Positions 1 to 4,899 of a stretch of DNA of 5,977 nt are shown one piece after another. A program made the translations under genes and the position numbers. The stretch is from an uncultured bacterium (GTDB lineage: Bacteria; Bacillota_I; Bacilli_A; RF39; UBA660): contig CAJMQX010000047.1 of the NCBI GenBank assembly GCA_905215635.1, positions 1-5,977 of the forward strand, in the 5' to 3' direction. Numbering within the stretch: position 1 is the stretch's first letter; every line of letters begins with the position of its first letter. The notes beneath the pieces are model-generated. The model did no database searches, was not told where the DNA came from, and saw nothing but the letters and a program-made list of their open reading frames with translations.

Positions 1-59
1 AAGGCATTGCGGTAGCGCTCACGGTTGATGGTAATCTTAGCGATATGATTATACGATAT
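1..59 (-). pseudogene. MenB-like fragment at the window edge (possible assembly chimera)
   Basis: Reading the minus strand from about base 59 to base 1, in a frame different from yabQ, gives a peptide whose core is HIAKITINRERYRNA. This resembles the first beta-strand region of 1,4-dihydroxy-2-naphthoyl-CoA synthase (MenB, crotonase fold), where the usual form is GIAKITINRP..RNAF. Bases 1-40 are about 50% GC, against about 25% in the rest of the window, and use codons such as CGC, ACC and GCC that are rare elsewhere here. No start codon or upstream part of such a gene is present; it is joined straight to the end of yabQ. I infer that it is a piece of foreign sequence, most simply a misassembly at a contig end. 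A real recombination junction is the alternative. The family identification rests on about 15 residues. Confidence 0.5.
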
Positions 60-291
60 AACCAACCAATATTGAAATTAAAAAATATATATGTACATAT
101 CCATTATTTACATATAACAAAATTAAAAAATATATTAAAGAAGAACTTACAGTAAACAAAACTGCCCCAACTATTTTAAGAAATATATTACCTTTTTGTG
201 ACACATGATTAAAGATATCAAGAAGAAAATAAAAGACACATCCAAAAAGAAATGAATAAATAAAAGACTTTATTTGTATTTCTAAAATCAT
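49..291 (-). CDS. yabQ: YabQ-like spore cortex membrane protein (short, C-terminus doubtful)
   Basis: This 80-residue, very hydrophobic protein resembles the N-terminal part of YabQ, a mother-cell membrane protein that in Bacillus subtilis is needed for spore cortex formation. Three membrane segments are visible, roughly at residues 8-27, 35-59 and 67-80, with a polar N-HVSQKGN loop between the first two. The start ATG overlaps the yabP stop (TAATG) and has no Shine-Dalgarno sequence close by, so translation is probably coupled to yabP, the usual operon partner. YabQ proteins I know are usually longer. Here the reading frame stops inside the stretch where composition changes and MenB-like coding begins, so the true C-terminus may be missing. 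Sequence conservation in YabQ is low, so the call leans on the position after yabP as well as on the membrane pattern. Confidence 0.72.
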   Translation of the reverse strand: MILEIQIKSFIYSFLFGCVFYFLLDIFNHVSQKGNIFLKIVGAVLFTVSSSLIYFLILLYVNNGYVHIYFLISILVGYIV

Positions 292-614
292 TATTTAAAT
301 AGTTTGCCTAAAAAAGATTCTTCTTTATTTTTACCTGTAACATTATCTAAATATGTCATACTATCTATTTTACCTTTTATTGATACATTTCCTTGATAAG
401 TATCTAATTTAATGATTTCTAAATCACTACCTTTAATATTTAAATATCCTAATGTCGTATCCATCATGAATTCTTCACTATCAAAACTATCTATCTTCTT
501 AACTCCTGTTACCACAATATTTTTTCTTTCAGATAAATTAATTCCATGATTAAAACTAGCTTCAATTTCTTTAACACTACTATAATTAAGTTCAAGATCT
601 CTACCCTTATCCAT
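291..614 (-). CDS. yabP: YabP family sporulation protein
   Basis: The 107-residue product belongs to the YabP/YqfC family. YabP is made in the mother cell during sporulation and is required for spore cortex assembly in Bacillus subtilis. The diagnostic core is clear: a VTGVKKIDSFDSEEFMM segment at about residues 35-51, TTLGYLNIKGSDLEI at 53-67, LDTYQGNVSIKGKIDSMTYLD at 70-90, and a basic FLGKLFK tail. The length is close to the family norm. There is no signal peptide or membrane helix, so membrane association would come from its partner. The start is supported by an AGGTGAT Shine-Dalgarno sequence four bases before the ATG. It is the first gene of a yabP-yabQ pair and lies downstream of the spoVG terminator, so it needs its own promoter; a sigma-E-like candidate lies at 663-690. 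Confidence 0.93.
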   Translation of the reverse strand: MDKGRDLELNYSSVKEIEASFNHGINLSERKNIVVTGVKKIDSFDSEEFMMDTTLGYLNIKGSDLEIIKLDTYQGNVSIKGKIDSMTYLDNVTGKNKEESFLGKLFK

Positions 615-662
615 ATTATCACCTTTCCTAATTTTAATAGCAACCTTACCAATACCTAATTA

Positions 663-690
663 AATATATGTAAATACTTTATTAATATAC
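663..690 (-). promoter_or_regulatory. Candidate sigma-E-like sporulation promoter for yabP-yabQ
   Basis: On the minus strand GTATATT (684-690) is followed after 13 bases by CATATATT (663-670). This is close to the mother-cell sigma-E pattern (KMATATT, about 14 bases, CATACAHT), with one mismatch in each box. It lies between the spoVG terminator and the yabP start, leaving a leader of roughly 40 bases. yabP is sigma-E controlled in Bacillus subtilis, which fits. AT-rich background makes chance matches easy, and a poor sigma-A reading of the same stretch cannot be excluded. Confidence 0.42.
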
Positions 691-701
691 CAAAATATCA
701 T

Positions 702-724
702 GAAAAAAACACCATATGGTGTTT
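702..724 (-). terminator. Intrinsic terminator of spoVG
   Basis: A perfect palindrome (707-724, arms AAACACC and GGTGTTT around an ATAT loop) is followed on the minus strand by a run of T (703-709). The first stem base pairs with the spoVG stop codon region, so the hairpin begins within the stop codon. It separates spoVG from yabP-yabQ. Confidence 0.9.
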
Positions 725-980
725 ATTCTGCTTTTTCATAAGCTTCAATTATTTCTTTTTCAAATACTTGACGAGTCTCAGAATTAATTGGATGTGCAAT
801 ATCTCTATATCCGCCAGTAGAAGTTTGTCTACTTGGCATAGCTATAAATAGTCCATTATCGCCTTCGATAATTCTAATATCATGTACTGCAAAACAATCA
901 TCAATAAGTACTGAAGCTATTCCTTTCATTCTTGAGTTTTCTTTGTCAATTTTTTTAACTGTAACTGAAGTAATTTTCAT
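723..980 (-). CDS. spoVG: SpoVG nucleic-acid-binding regulator
   Basis: The 85-residue protein is a SpoVG homologue, a small RNA- and DNA-binding regulator. In Bacillus it affects asymmetric division and cortex formation, and in other Firmicutes it acts as a global post-transcriptional regulator. The family signature is continuous: [11 protein letters not shown] at the N-terminus, [21 protein letters not shown] at about 17-37, [24 protein letters not shown] at about 43-66, and a C-terminal helix. It ends shortly after that helix, about a dozen residues shorter than the Bacillus subtilis protein, which only removes the variable acidic tail. The start is fixed by family alignment, although the strong GGAGG sits about 14 bases upstream, farther than usual. 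It has its own promoter, a 5' hairpin and a terminator, so it appears monocistronic. Confidence 0.96.
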   Translation of the reverse strand: MKITSVTVKKIDKENSRMKGIASVLIDDCFAVHDIRIIEGDNGLFIAMPSRQTSTGGYRDIAHPINSETRQVFEKEIIEAYEKAE

Positions 981-994
981 TATGTACTTACACT

Positions 995-1002
995 CCTCCT
1001 CT
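995..1002 (-). promoter_or_regulatory. spoVG ribosome binding site with long spacing
   Basis: The minus strand reads AGAGGAGG here, a strong anti-Shine-Dalgarno match, but 14 bases separate AGGAGG from the ATG at 980. No in-frame alternative start lies closer. The family N-terminus begins exactly at the ATG, so the long spacer is real. It sits immediately downstream of the palindrome at 1002-1020. Confidence 0.7.
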
Positions 1003-1020
1003 AGAAAATAACATTTTCTA
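1002..1020 (-). repeat. Perfect inverted repeat at the 5' end of the spoVG transcript
   Basis: TAGAAAAT and ATTTTCTA are perfect 8-base arms around a 3-base spacer (1010-1012). The predicted -10 box ends at 1026, so transcription would begin near 1019-1020. The repeat would therefore be the very first part of the mRNA, ending at the ribosome binding site. It may be a 5' stabilising hairpin, a translation-control stem, or an operator for a dimeric repressor. The sequence alone does not decide. Confidence 0.6.
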
Positions 1021-1025
1021 ATTAC

Positions 1026-1055
1026 ATTTTAATTCATTTTTACCATAAAAGTCAA
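1026..1055 (-). promoter_or_regulatory. Sigma-A-like promoter of spoVG
   Basis: TTGACT (1050-1055) and TAAAAT (1026-1031) are separated by 18 bases on the minus strand (TTAAAA gives 17). No good sigma-H pattern (AGGA plus GAAT at proper spacing) is seen, although sigma-H drives spoVG in Bacillus subtilis. The site lies between the veg stop and the spoVG leader. Confidence 0.72.
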
Positions 1056-1101
1056 GTATTTTATAATTATTAGATAGTTATTATACATACTTTATTAAAT
1101 T

Positions 1102-1314
1102 TTATATAAAAATTCTAATAGTCTTTGTTAAAATATCAATATAATTAAAGCTTTTTATCTCTCCATTACATAATCTTATAGTAAAAATATTTCTATATAC
1201 TTTATATAAAATACCACTGTATCTTTCTTTACGATTTCTACTACCATAATATATGATAGTAATATTAGCTCCTATCTTACTAGCTAAAAAATTTCTAATA
1301 TTTTTAATATTCAT
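1102..1314 (-). CDS. veg: Veg family protein
   Basis: The 70-residue protein matches the small Veg family, which in Bacillus subtilis influences biofilm formation and spore outgrowth; its biochemical role is not settled. The conserved parts are the N-terminal I..IRNFLASKIGANITI segment, the basic GSRNRKERYSGIL stretch at about 24-37, VYRNIFTIRL at 39-48, and the C-terminal FNYIDILTKTIRIFI, which corresponds to the family's SYADILT.TVEL ending. It is slightly shorter than the Bacillus protein. The start ATG shares bases with the yabG stop codon (TAATG) and lacks a convincing Shine-Dalgarno sequence, so translation is likely coupled to yabG. That differs from Bacillus subtilis, where veg has a famously strong promoter of its own. 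A weak promoter inside yabG cannot be excluded. No clear terminator follows the gene. Confidence 0.85.
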   Translation of the reverse strand: MNIKNIRNFLASKIGANITIIYYGSRNRKERYSGILYKVYRNIFTIRLCNGEIKSFNYIDILTKTIRIFI

Positions 1315-2072
1315 TATCTAGGATAACCTATATACATGGAACCTTTAGTAATAATGCCTCCCATACCATCAGCACCATATTTTGTTTTCTCCAGTATTTT
1401 AATTATATCAATATTATTATTTTTATCAGAAAAAGAAAGACAAGCAGCTATTATCGCTGGATCTAATGCATGAATATTAATTCTTTTAGGACTAGAAGCA
1501 AAATTAGCACCAGCCTTAATTAAATCTTCATAATTAGATTGACAAGCTCCTGCTATTACAAATAATTTCTCATGAGATTTCTCATAATTTCTAGCTTCCG
1601 TCACCGCACTAACAAAATTAGTAGTATTCTTATATTTTTGCCTTTTACTCCTAGAAAAAGAATCATGTCCTGTTAACACCAAAATATCTGGATTATATTT
1701 CTTTAAAAGGCCCTGTACTTGACTAGCCATATCATTCTCTCTCATATATAAACCATATGCCTTAATTTTACTTTTCTTATAAAAAGCCATACATTTTTCT
1801 AAATACTCTTTATCTCCATCGATATGTAAAATTCTTCCAGGTAAATAAAAATATTCATTTCTATTAAGATTACGATATTCATCTATACTAGGCCTAAATG
1901 TATCTTTATCCATTTCGTCATCACACTTAACTAAATCATCTTGATAACTATCTGCATATAATCTTACACTAACACCTTTTAAATAATATACTTCTCCCCT
2001 AATATCAATAATTTTAAAAACAATATCATTATTATATGAATTTCTAGTAACATAATCGCCTATATTAAACAT
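1314..2072 (-). CDS. yabG: YabG sporulation-specific protease
   Basis: This is YabG, peptidase family U57, a mother-cell protease that processes coat and cortex proteins during spore maturation. With the ATG at 2072 the product has 252 residues, somewhat shorter than the Bacillus protein. Landmarks are the N-terminal MFNIGDYVTRNSY, an early VFKIIDI strand, PGRILHIDGD at about 78-87, ILVLTGHDSFSR at about 130-141, FVIAGACQSNYEDLIKAGANFASSPKR at about 171-197 and INIHALDP at about 198-205, all typical of the family. The conserved His-Asp of GHD and Cys of GACQ are present and are candidates for the active site. An in-frame GTG three codons upstream (2081) is a less likely start, because the AGGTGA ribosome binding site overlaps that GTG and lies five bases before the ATG. 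A sigma-E-like promoter precedes it, and veg follows with a one-base overlap. Confidence 0.95.
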   Translation of the reverse strand: MFNIGDYVTRNSYNNDIVFKIIDIRGEVYYLKGVSVRLYADSYQDDLVKCDDEMDKDTFRPSIDEYRNLNRNEYFYLPGRILHIDGDKEYLEKCMAFYKKSKIKAYGLYMRENDMASQVQGLLKKYNPDILVLTGHDSFSRSKRQKYKNTTNFVSAVTEARNYEKSHEKLFVIAGACQSNYEDLIKAGANFASSPKRINIHALDPAIIAACLSFSDKNNNIDIIKILEKTKYGADGMGGIITKGSMYIGYPR

Positions 2073-2098
2073 ATTCTTCACCTAGTTAATCTTATGTA

Positions 2099-2127
2099 AT
2101 TATATGAAAAAAATGACTATAATATTA
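2099..2127 (-). promoter_or_regulatory. Candidate sigma-E-like promoter of yabG-veg
   Basis: TAATATT (2121-2127) fully fits the sigma-E -35 pattern KMATATT. After exactly 14 bases comes CATATAAT (2099-2106), one mismatch from CATACAAT. The expected transcription start lies about 20 bases before the yabG ATG. yabG is a late mother-cell gene under sigma-K in Bacillus subtilis, and sigma-E and sigma-K share the CATA -10 element. I see no AC-type sigma-K -35, so sigma-E fits better. High A+T lowers the weight of the match. Confidence 0.5.
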
Positions 2128-2144
2128 TTAACTAATACTATTAG
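2107..2144 (-). terminator. Possible weak terminator of rsmA
   Basis: On the minus strand an A/U-rich stem of about ten pairs, with one bulge and one G-U pair (arms 2134-2144 and 2117-2126), surrounds a 7-base loop containing the rsmA stop codon. Three bases later comes a run of seven T (2107-2113). The stem is weak, the gap before the T run is unfavourable, and the region overlaps the proposed yabG promoter. Confidence 0.33.
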
Positions 2145-2913
2145 CCATTTCTACAAAAACACTAACCGGTATATCTTCTGCTCTATTATTCAAACTATAG
2201 TCATGCATAGAAAGAACATCTTCAATAATAGATAAGTCATATCCTTTTAAATTGTTTCTTAAATTTTTTCTTTTATACTGAAAACAATCTTTAATTAATT
2301 TTTCAAATATATCACTGTCTTTTATATTATATTTATCATGCTTTGTTAAGGATATAACTGCACTATCAACATTTGGTTCTGGAATAAAACACTTTCTACT
2401 AACTTTAAATAATTTTTTTATATCATATTTAGAAGATAATAACACTGATATCATTCCATAATCTTTGCTGCCTTCTTTAGCTGATAATCTATTAGCAACT
2501 TCATCTTGAATCATTATAACAATTTTATCAGGATATATTTCTTTCATAAGTTTAGTTATAATAGGAGTAGTTATATAATAAGGTAAATTAGCTACTACAT
2601 ACAATTTTTTATATTTATACCCCTCTATATCTTTCTTCACATCTTGCTTCAAAAAGTCATTAAATATAATCTTATAGTTATCATATTGTTCTAATAATGA
2701 ATGTAATGTATCCTCTAATCTAGTATCTATTTCATATAAAATTGCATTTCCAGATAATGGAACAATACTTTTAGATAAACTACCAGCCCCAGGCCCTATT
2801 TCAATAACCAAACTATCTTTACCTATATCAGCAGCCTTAACTATCTTATCAATAATATTATTATCTTTAATAAAGTTTTGCCCAAACGCTTTTTTATATT
2901 CAAATTTATCCAT
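2128..2913 (-). CDS. rsmA: 16S rRNA (adenine-N6,N6)-dimethyltransferase RsmA/KsgA
   Basis: RsmA uses S-adenosylmethionine to dimethylate two adjacent adenines in the 3'-terminal hairpin of 16S rRNA late in small-subunit assembly. The 261-residue protein has every expected motif: FGQNFIKD at 10-17, the SAM-binding VIEIGPGAGSLS at about 36-46, YEID at 60-63, an acidic FNDFL at 84-88, the catalytic NLPYYITTP motif at 109-117, QDEVANRL at 136-143, and FIPEPNVDSAVI at 177-187. The length is slightly below the usual 265-295. The start is supported by GGAGGT five bases upstream. A consensus sigma-A promoter lies directly before it. In Bacillus the gene follows rnmV (5S rRNA maturation); here it follows the wall hydrolase, and no rnmV is seen. 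An Erm-type methylase is excluded by the KsgA-specific PEPNVDSAV segment and the genomic context. Confidence 0.97.
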   Translation of the reverse strand: MDKFEYKKAFGQNFIKDNNIIDKIVKAADIGKDSLVIEIGPGAGSLSKSIVPLSGNAILYEIDTRLEDTLHSLLEQYDNYKIIFNDFLKQDVKKDIEGYKYKKLYVVANLPYYITTPIITKLMKEIYPDKIVIMIQDEVANRLSAKEGSKDYGMISVLLSSKYDIKKLFKVSRKCFIPEPNVDSAVISLTKHDKYNIKDSDIFEKLIKDCFQYKRKNLRNNLKGYDLSIIEDVLSMHDYSLNNRAEDIPVSVFVEMANSIS

Positions 2914-2937
2914 TTAATACCTCCAAAACATAACTCT

Positions 2938-2966
2938 ATTTTATAAATATTTCTATTTTATGTCAA
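2938..2966 (-). promoter_or_regulatory. Consensus sigma-A promoter of rsmA
   Basis: TTGACA (2961-2966), a 17-base spacer and TAAAAT (2938-2943) on the minus strand make a near-perfect vegetative promoter. The -35 box begins one base after the T-run/C of the upstream terminator, so termination of one unit and initiation of the next are packed into under 60 bases. The leader is roughly 20 bases and contains a GGAGGT ribosome binding site. Confidence 0.86.
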
Positions 2967-2967
2967 G

Positions 2968-2987
2968 AAAAAAGAGCTTAAGCTCTT
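2968..2987 (-). terminator. Intrinsic terminator of the wall hydrolase gene
   Basis: AAGAGC and GCTCTT (2982-2987 and 2972-2977) form a perfect six-pair stem around TTAA, followed by a T run on the minus strand (2968-2973). The stop codon of the hydrolase (2986-2988) forms the start of the stem. The palindrome is symmetric, but no gene on the plus strand needs it. Confidence 0.88.
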
Positions 2988-3741
2988 AATTATAACCATA
3001 TCTGTTTCCACCAGTAACAATATATTTATCACTATAGCTTGATACCCATGAAGCTCTAAAACCTAAATAACTATTATTTCTAATTCCATTCAAGCCATCT
3101 AATACTGCTTGCTTAGCTACTTCATATTTACTACTACCATATTGACTATATCCTGGCATATATTTCATATATGATCCTCCATAATAAACTTCAAATTGAT
3201 TCTTAGCTACAACTTGTTCATATGGAGTAGAACCACGCCATTTAGGTGAATCACATCTATTTAAGATAACTGATACAACTCCTAAGGCATCATTCAAATT
3301 TTTATCAAACTCCCCTGCTACTACAGCTACAACAACATCAAATTCATATCCTTCTAAATTATAATGTTTATTGTCCTCAGTAACAACGAAACCCATTGCT
3401 TCATTACTAATATACTTACTAGCATCTATTGAATAAAGTGGTGTACTAATAGGTTCTTCTACTTTAACTTCTTCCTCTATTTTAGAAGCATCTTCTGATA
3501 CTTTAGCAATTGAAGGTAACTCTTCAATAGTCATACTTTCAACTTTATCTTCTACCTTAGCTAAACTATCTTCTTCAAACAATAATGATACTGAAGTTGC
3601 AATCTTATTAAGATTATCATTATGTACTGTGCTAACATGCTTTGAAACGTTAACATACTTACTAAATACTGTTGTGAAAAATAGACCTACTATTAGTATT
3701 TGAGAGCCAAGTACTAATAAGCTAGATACTGTCTTTCTCAT
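2986..3741 (-). CDS. Membrane-anchored SleB/CwlJ-type cell-wall hydrolase
   Basis: The 251-residue protein begins MRKTVSSLL with a hydrophobic segment at about 7-27, either a signal peptide or an N-terminal membrane anchor. An acidic, Glu/Ser/Lys-rich linker follows (about 55-100) before the C-terminal domain (about 130-251). That domain resembles the Hydrolase_2 (SleB/CwlJ) family of spore-cortex and wall-lytic enzymes. The visible signature is VVAVVAGEF with Glu144 as the presumed catalytic acid, GVVSVILNRCDSP at 154-166, a KNQFEVY segment at 180-186, a YEVAKQAVLDGLNGI helix at 206-220, and the closing GGNRYGY at 244-250. It should act outside the membrane on peptidoglycan. It stands where yabE lies in Bacillus but is not of the G5/3D-domain type. 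A vegetative-type promoter suggests a role in growth or wall remodelling rather than only germination. The exact substrate bond is unknown. Confidence 0.82.
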   Translation of the reverse strand: MRKTVSSLLVLGSQILIVGLFFTTVFSKYVNVSKHVSTVHNDNLNKIATSVSLLFEEDSLAKVEDKVESMTIEELPSIAKVSEDASKIEEEVKVEEPISTPLYSIDASKYISNEAMGFVVTEDNKHYNLEGYEFDVVVAVVAGEFDKNLNDALGVVSVILNRCDSPKWRGSTPYEQVVAKNQFEVYYGGSYMKYMPGYSQYGSSKYEVAKQAVLDGLNGIRNNSYLGFRASWVSSYSDKYIVTGGNRYGYN

Positions 3742-3779
3742 AAAATAATCACCTCATATAATTTTATTTAGGTAATATA

Positions 3780-3808
3780 ATACTAACACAATATCATAGT
3801 TTTGTCAA
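3780..3808 (-). promoter_or_regulatory. Consensus sigma-A promoter of the wall hydrolase gene
   Basis: TTGACA (3803-3808) and TAGTAT (3780-3785) are 17 bases apart on the minus strand, with a TG one base before the -10 giving an extended element. The leader is about 30 bases and ends in AGGTGA seven bases before the ATG. The site lies between the tatD stop and the hydrolase start. No convincing terminator separates it from tatD, so some read-through into the hydrolase gene is possible. Confidence 0.83.
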
Positions 3809-3840
3809 ATTCAAAAAAATTCACCCCTTAAGTATTTATA

Positions 3841-4593
3841 TTAAAACTTAAAGCACTTATTAGCATTTTTCCCAGTAATTTCAACGACTTTTGAAAGAGA
3901 AACATTCTTAATCTCTGCTATTTTCTTAGCAATAATTGGTATAAAACATGAACTATTCTTCTCTTTCCTATATGGTTCTGGAGTTAAATAAGGACTATCA
4001 GTTTCTAATAATATATATGCTAAATCAATATTTTCTATAACATTAACAATATTTTTAGCATTTTTATAAGTACAAACTCCTCCTATTCCTAAATAATAAC
4101 CTAATTTAGTAAACTCCCTAGCCATTTCTAAACTACCGCTAAAACAGTGGAGACTTCCTGTAATTTTATATTTCTTAAGTAAATCATATGTATCTTGAAT
4201 AGCATCTCTAGCATGAATTATAACGGGTTTATTATACTTTTTAGCTACTTCTAATTGTTTTCTAAAAACTCTAAGCTGTTTCTCTTTATCCGTATCATCA
4301 TAATGATAATCTAAGCCTATTTCACCTACAGCAACTATCTTATCATTATTAATATTATTACATAACCATTCAATATCTTCATCCTTATAGTTATCTAATT
4401 CAGTCGGATGAAACCCAATAGCTCCATAAACAATATCATATTTATTAACTAAGTCTAATACTTCTAAATTACTTTTCATATCACAGCCATTAACAATTAT
4501 CTTTGATATACCACTATCCTTTATATCAGATATTAGTTTATCAATATCATCATAATCATCATGAGTAATATGACAATGTGTATCAATATACAT
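3841..4593 (-). CDS. tatD: TatD family metal-dependent deoxyribonuclease
   Basis: This is a TatD/YcfH-type hydrolase, a TIM-barrel enzyme of the amidohydrolase superfamily with 3'-5' exonuclease activity on DNA, cytosolic, linked to DNA repair and turnover. At 250 residues it has the normal family length. The metal ligands are all present: DTHCH with His6 and His8, Glu91 in VGEIGLDYH, His127 in IIHARD, His149 in LHCFSG and Asp199 in LLETDSPYL. The AIGFHP motif at 58-63 is also intact. One deviation is the stretch after SPYLTPEPYR, which is KEKNSSCF where most relatives have GKRNEP. The ribosome binding site is AGGA nine bases before the ATG. It lies 25 bases downstream of a small membrane-protein gene and probably shares its transcript. 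Linkage to metG is typical of Firmicutes, where it is known as yabD. Confidence 0.96.
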   Translation of the reverse strand: MYIDTHCHITHDDYDDIDKLISDIKDSGISKIIVNGCDMKSNLEVLDLVNKYDIVYGAIGFHPTELDNYKDEDIEWLCNNINNDKIVAVGEIGLDYHYDDTDKEKQLRVFRKQLEVAKKYNKPVIIHARDAIQDTYDLLKKYKITGSLHCFSGSLEMAREFTKLGYYLGIGGVCTYKNAKNIVNVIENIDLAYILLETDSPYLTPEPYRKEKNSSCFIPIIAKKIAEIKNVSLSKVVEITGKNANKCFKF

Positions 4594-4618
4594 ATAATCA
4601 TTTCCTATCTAATGCTTG

Positions 4619-4789
4619 TTACTTCCTTTTAATCAGAAAAAGTTTTAAAACACAACTCAAAACTACAACTAAATATATCATGTCTAAAAATGAAGCCTTA
4701 TCAAAATCAAATAAATTTATTATTGTTATAAATAATAAAACTCCCAAGTACATAAACACTGCAATCCCTTCGTGTTTTTCTTTTTGCAT
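4619..4789 (-). CDS. Small two-helix membrane protein of unknown function
   Basis: I do not recognise this gene. With the ATG at 4789 it encodes 56 residues beginning MQKEKHEGIA, with two hydrophobic stretches (about 10-26 and 37-53) joined by a short FDFDKASF turn and ending in a basic IKRK tail. An upstream in-frame ATG at 4807 would add six residues (MKGWKA) but has no ribosome binding site. The AAAGGA that overlaps that upstream codon stands nine bases before the ATG at 4789, so the shorter form is preferred. The positive tail and the polar N-terminus suggest a hairpin in the membrane. It lies between a promoter region and tatD, 25 bases from tatD, as the probable first gene of a two-gene unit. 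Its existence as a real gene is supported by ribosome binding site, promoter and spacing, not by recognised homology. Confidence 0.6.
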   Translation of the reverse strand: MQKEKHEGIAVFMYLGVLLFITIINLFDFDKASFLDMIYLVVVLSCVLKLFLIKRK

Positions 4790-4826
4790 TGCCTTCCATC
4801 CTTTCATAACAACGCACTACATTATC

Positions 4827-4855
4827 AATATAACAAAATATTGTTTCTTTGTAAA
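4827..4855 (-). promoter_or_regulatory. Sigma-A-like promoter of the small gene and tatD (proximal)
   Basis: TTTACA (4850-4855), 17 bases, and TATATT (4827-4832) on the minus strand form a good vegetative promoter. The leader to the ATG at 4789 would be about 30 bases. It lies downstream of a second candidate at 4868-4896, so the pair may act in tandem. The 4790-4926 gap holds only these promoters and the metG terminator. Confidence 0.66.
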
Positions 4856-4867
4856 CAAACTTTATTA

Positions 4868-4896
4868 ATCTATAAATATTTTACATTTTATGTCAA
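4868..4896 (-). promoter_or_regulatory. Distal sigma-A-like promoter candidate after metG
   Basis: A perfect TTGACA (4891-4896) is followed after 16-17 bases by TATAGA or ATAGAT, a weaker -10. The stretch is nearly a copy of the rsmA promoter: both read TTGACATAAAAT and then AATATTTATA. One inserted base here shifts the equivalent -10, which may weaken it relative to the rsmA version. Confidence 0.5.
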
Positions 4897-4899
4897 AAG

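Noticed and set aside
3..152. Open plus-strand frame at the left edge reading GIAVALTVDGNLSDM and onward
   Set aside because: It overlaps the minus-strand MenB-like reading and then runs antisense through yabQ with low-complexity AT-driven residues; the minus-strand reading matches a known family motif and this one does not.
2073..2081. GTG at 2081 as the yabG start
   Set aside because: It overlaps the AGGTGA ribosome binding site that correctly serves the ATG at 2072, and the family N-terminus fits the ATG.
3809..3840. Possible terminator after tatD around CTTAAG and the T run
   Set aside because: The only palindrome is a six-base CTTAAG and it has no adequate stem next to the T run.
4790..4807. 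ATG at 4807 as start of the small membrane protein
   Set aside because: No ribosome binding site precedes it, while AAAGGA overlapping it is well placed for the ATG at 4789.
4578..4868. Plus-strand open frame opposite tatD start and the small membrane gene
   Set aside because: No ribosome binding site, lysine/isoleucine-rich translation typical of antisense AT-rich DNA, and it overlaps better supported minus-strand genes and promoters.
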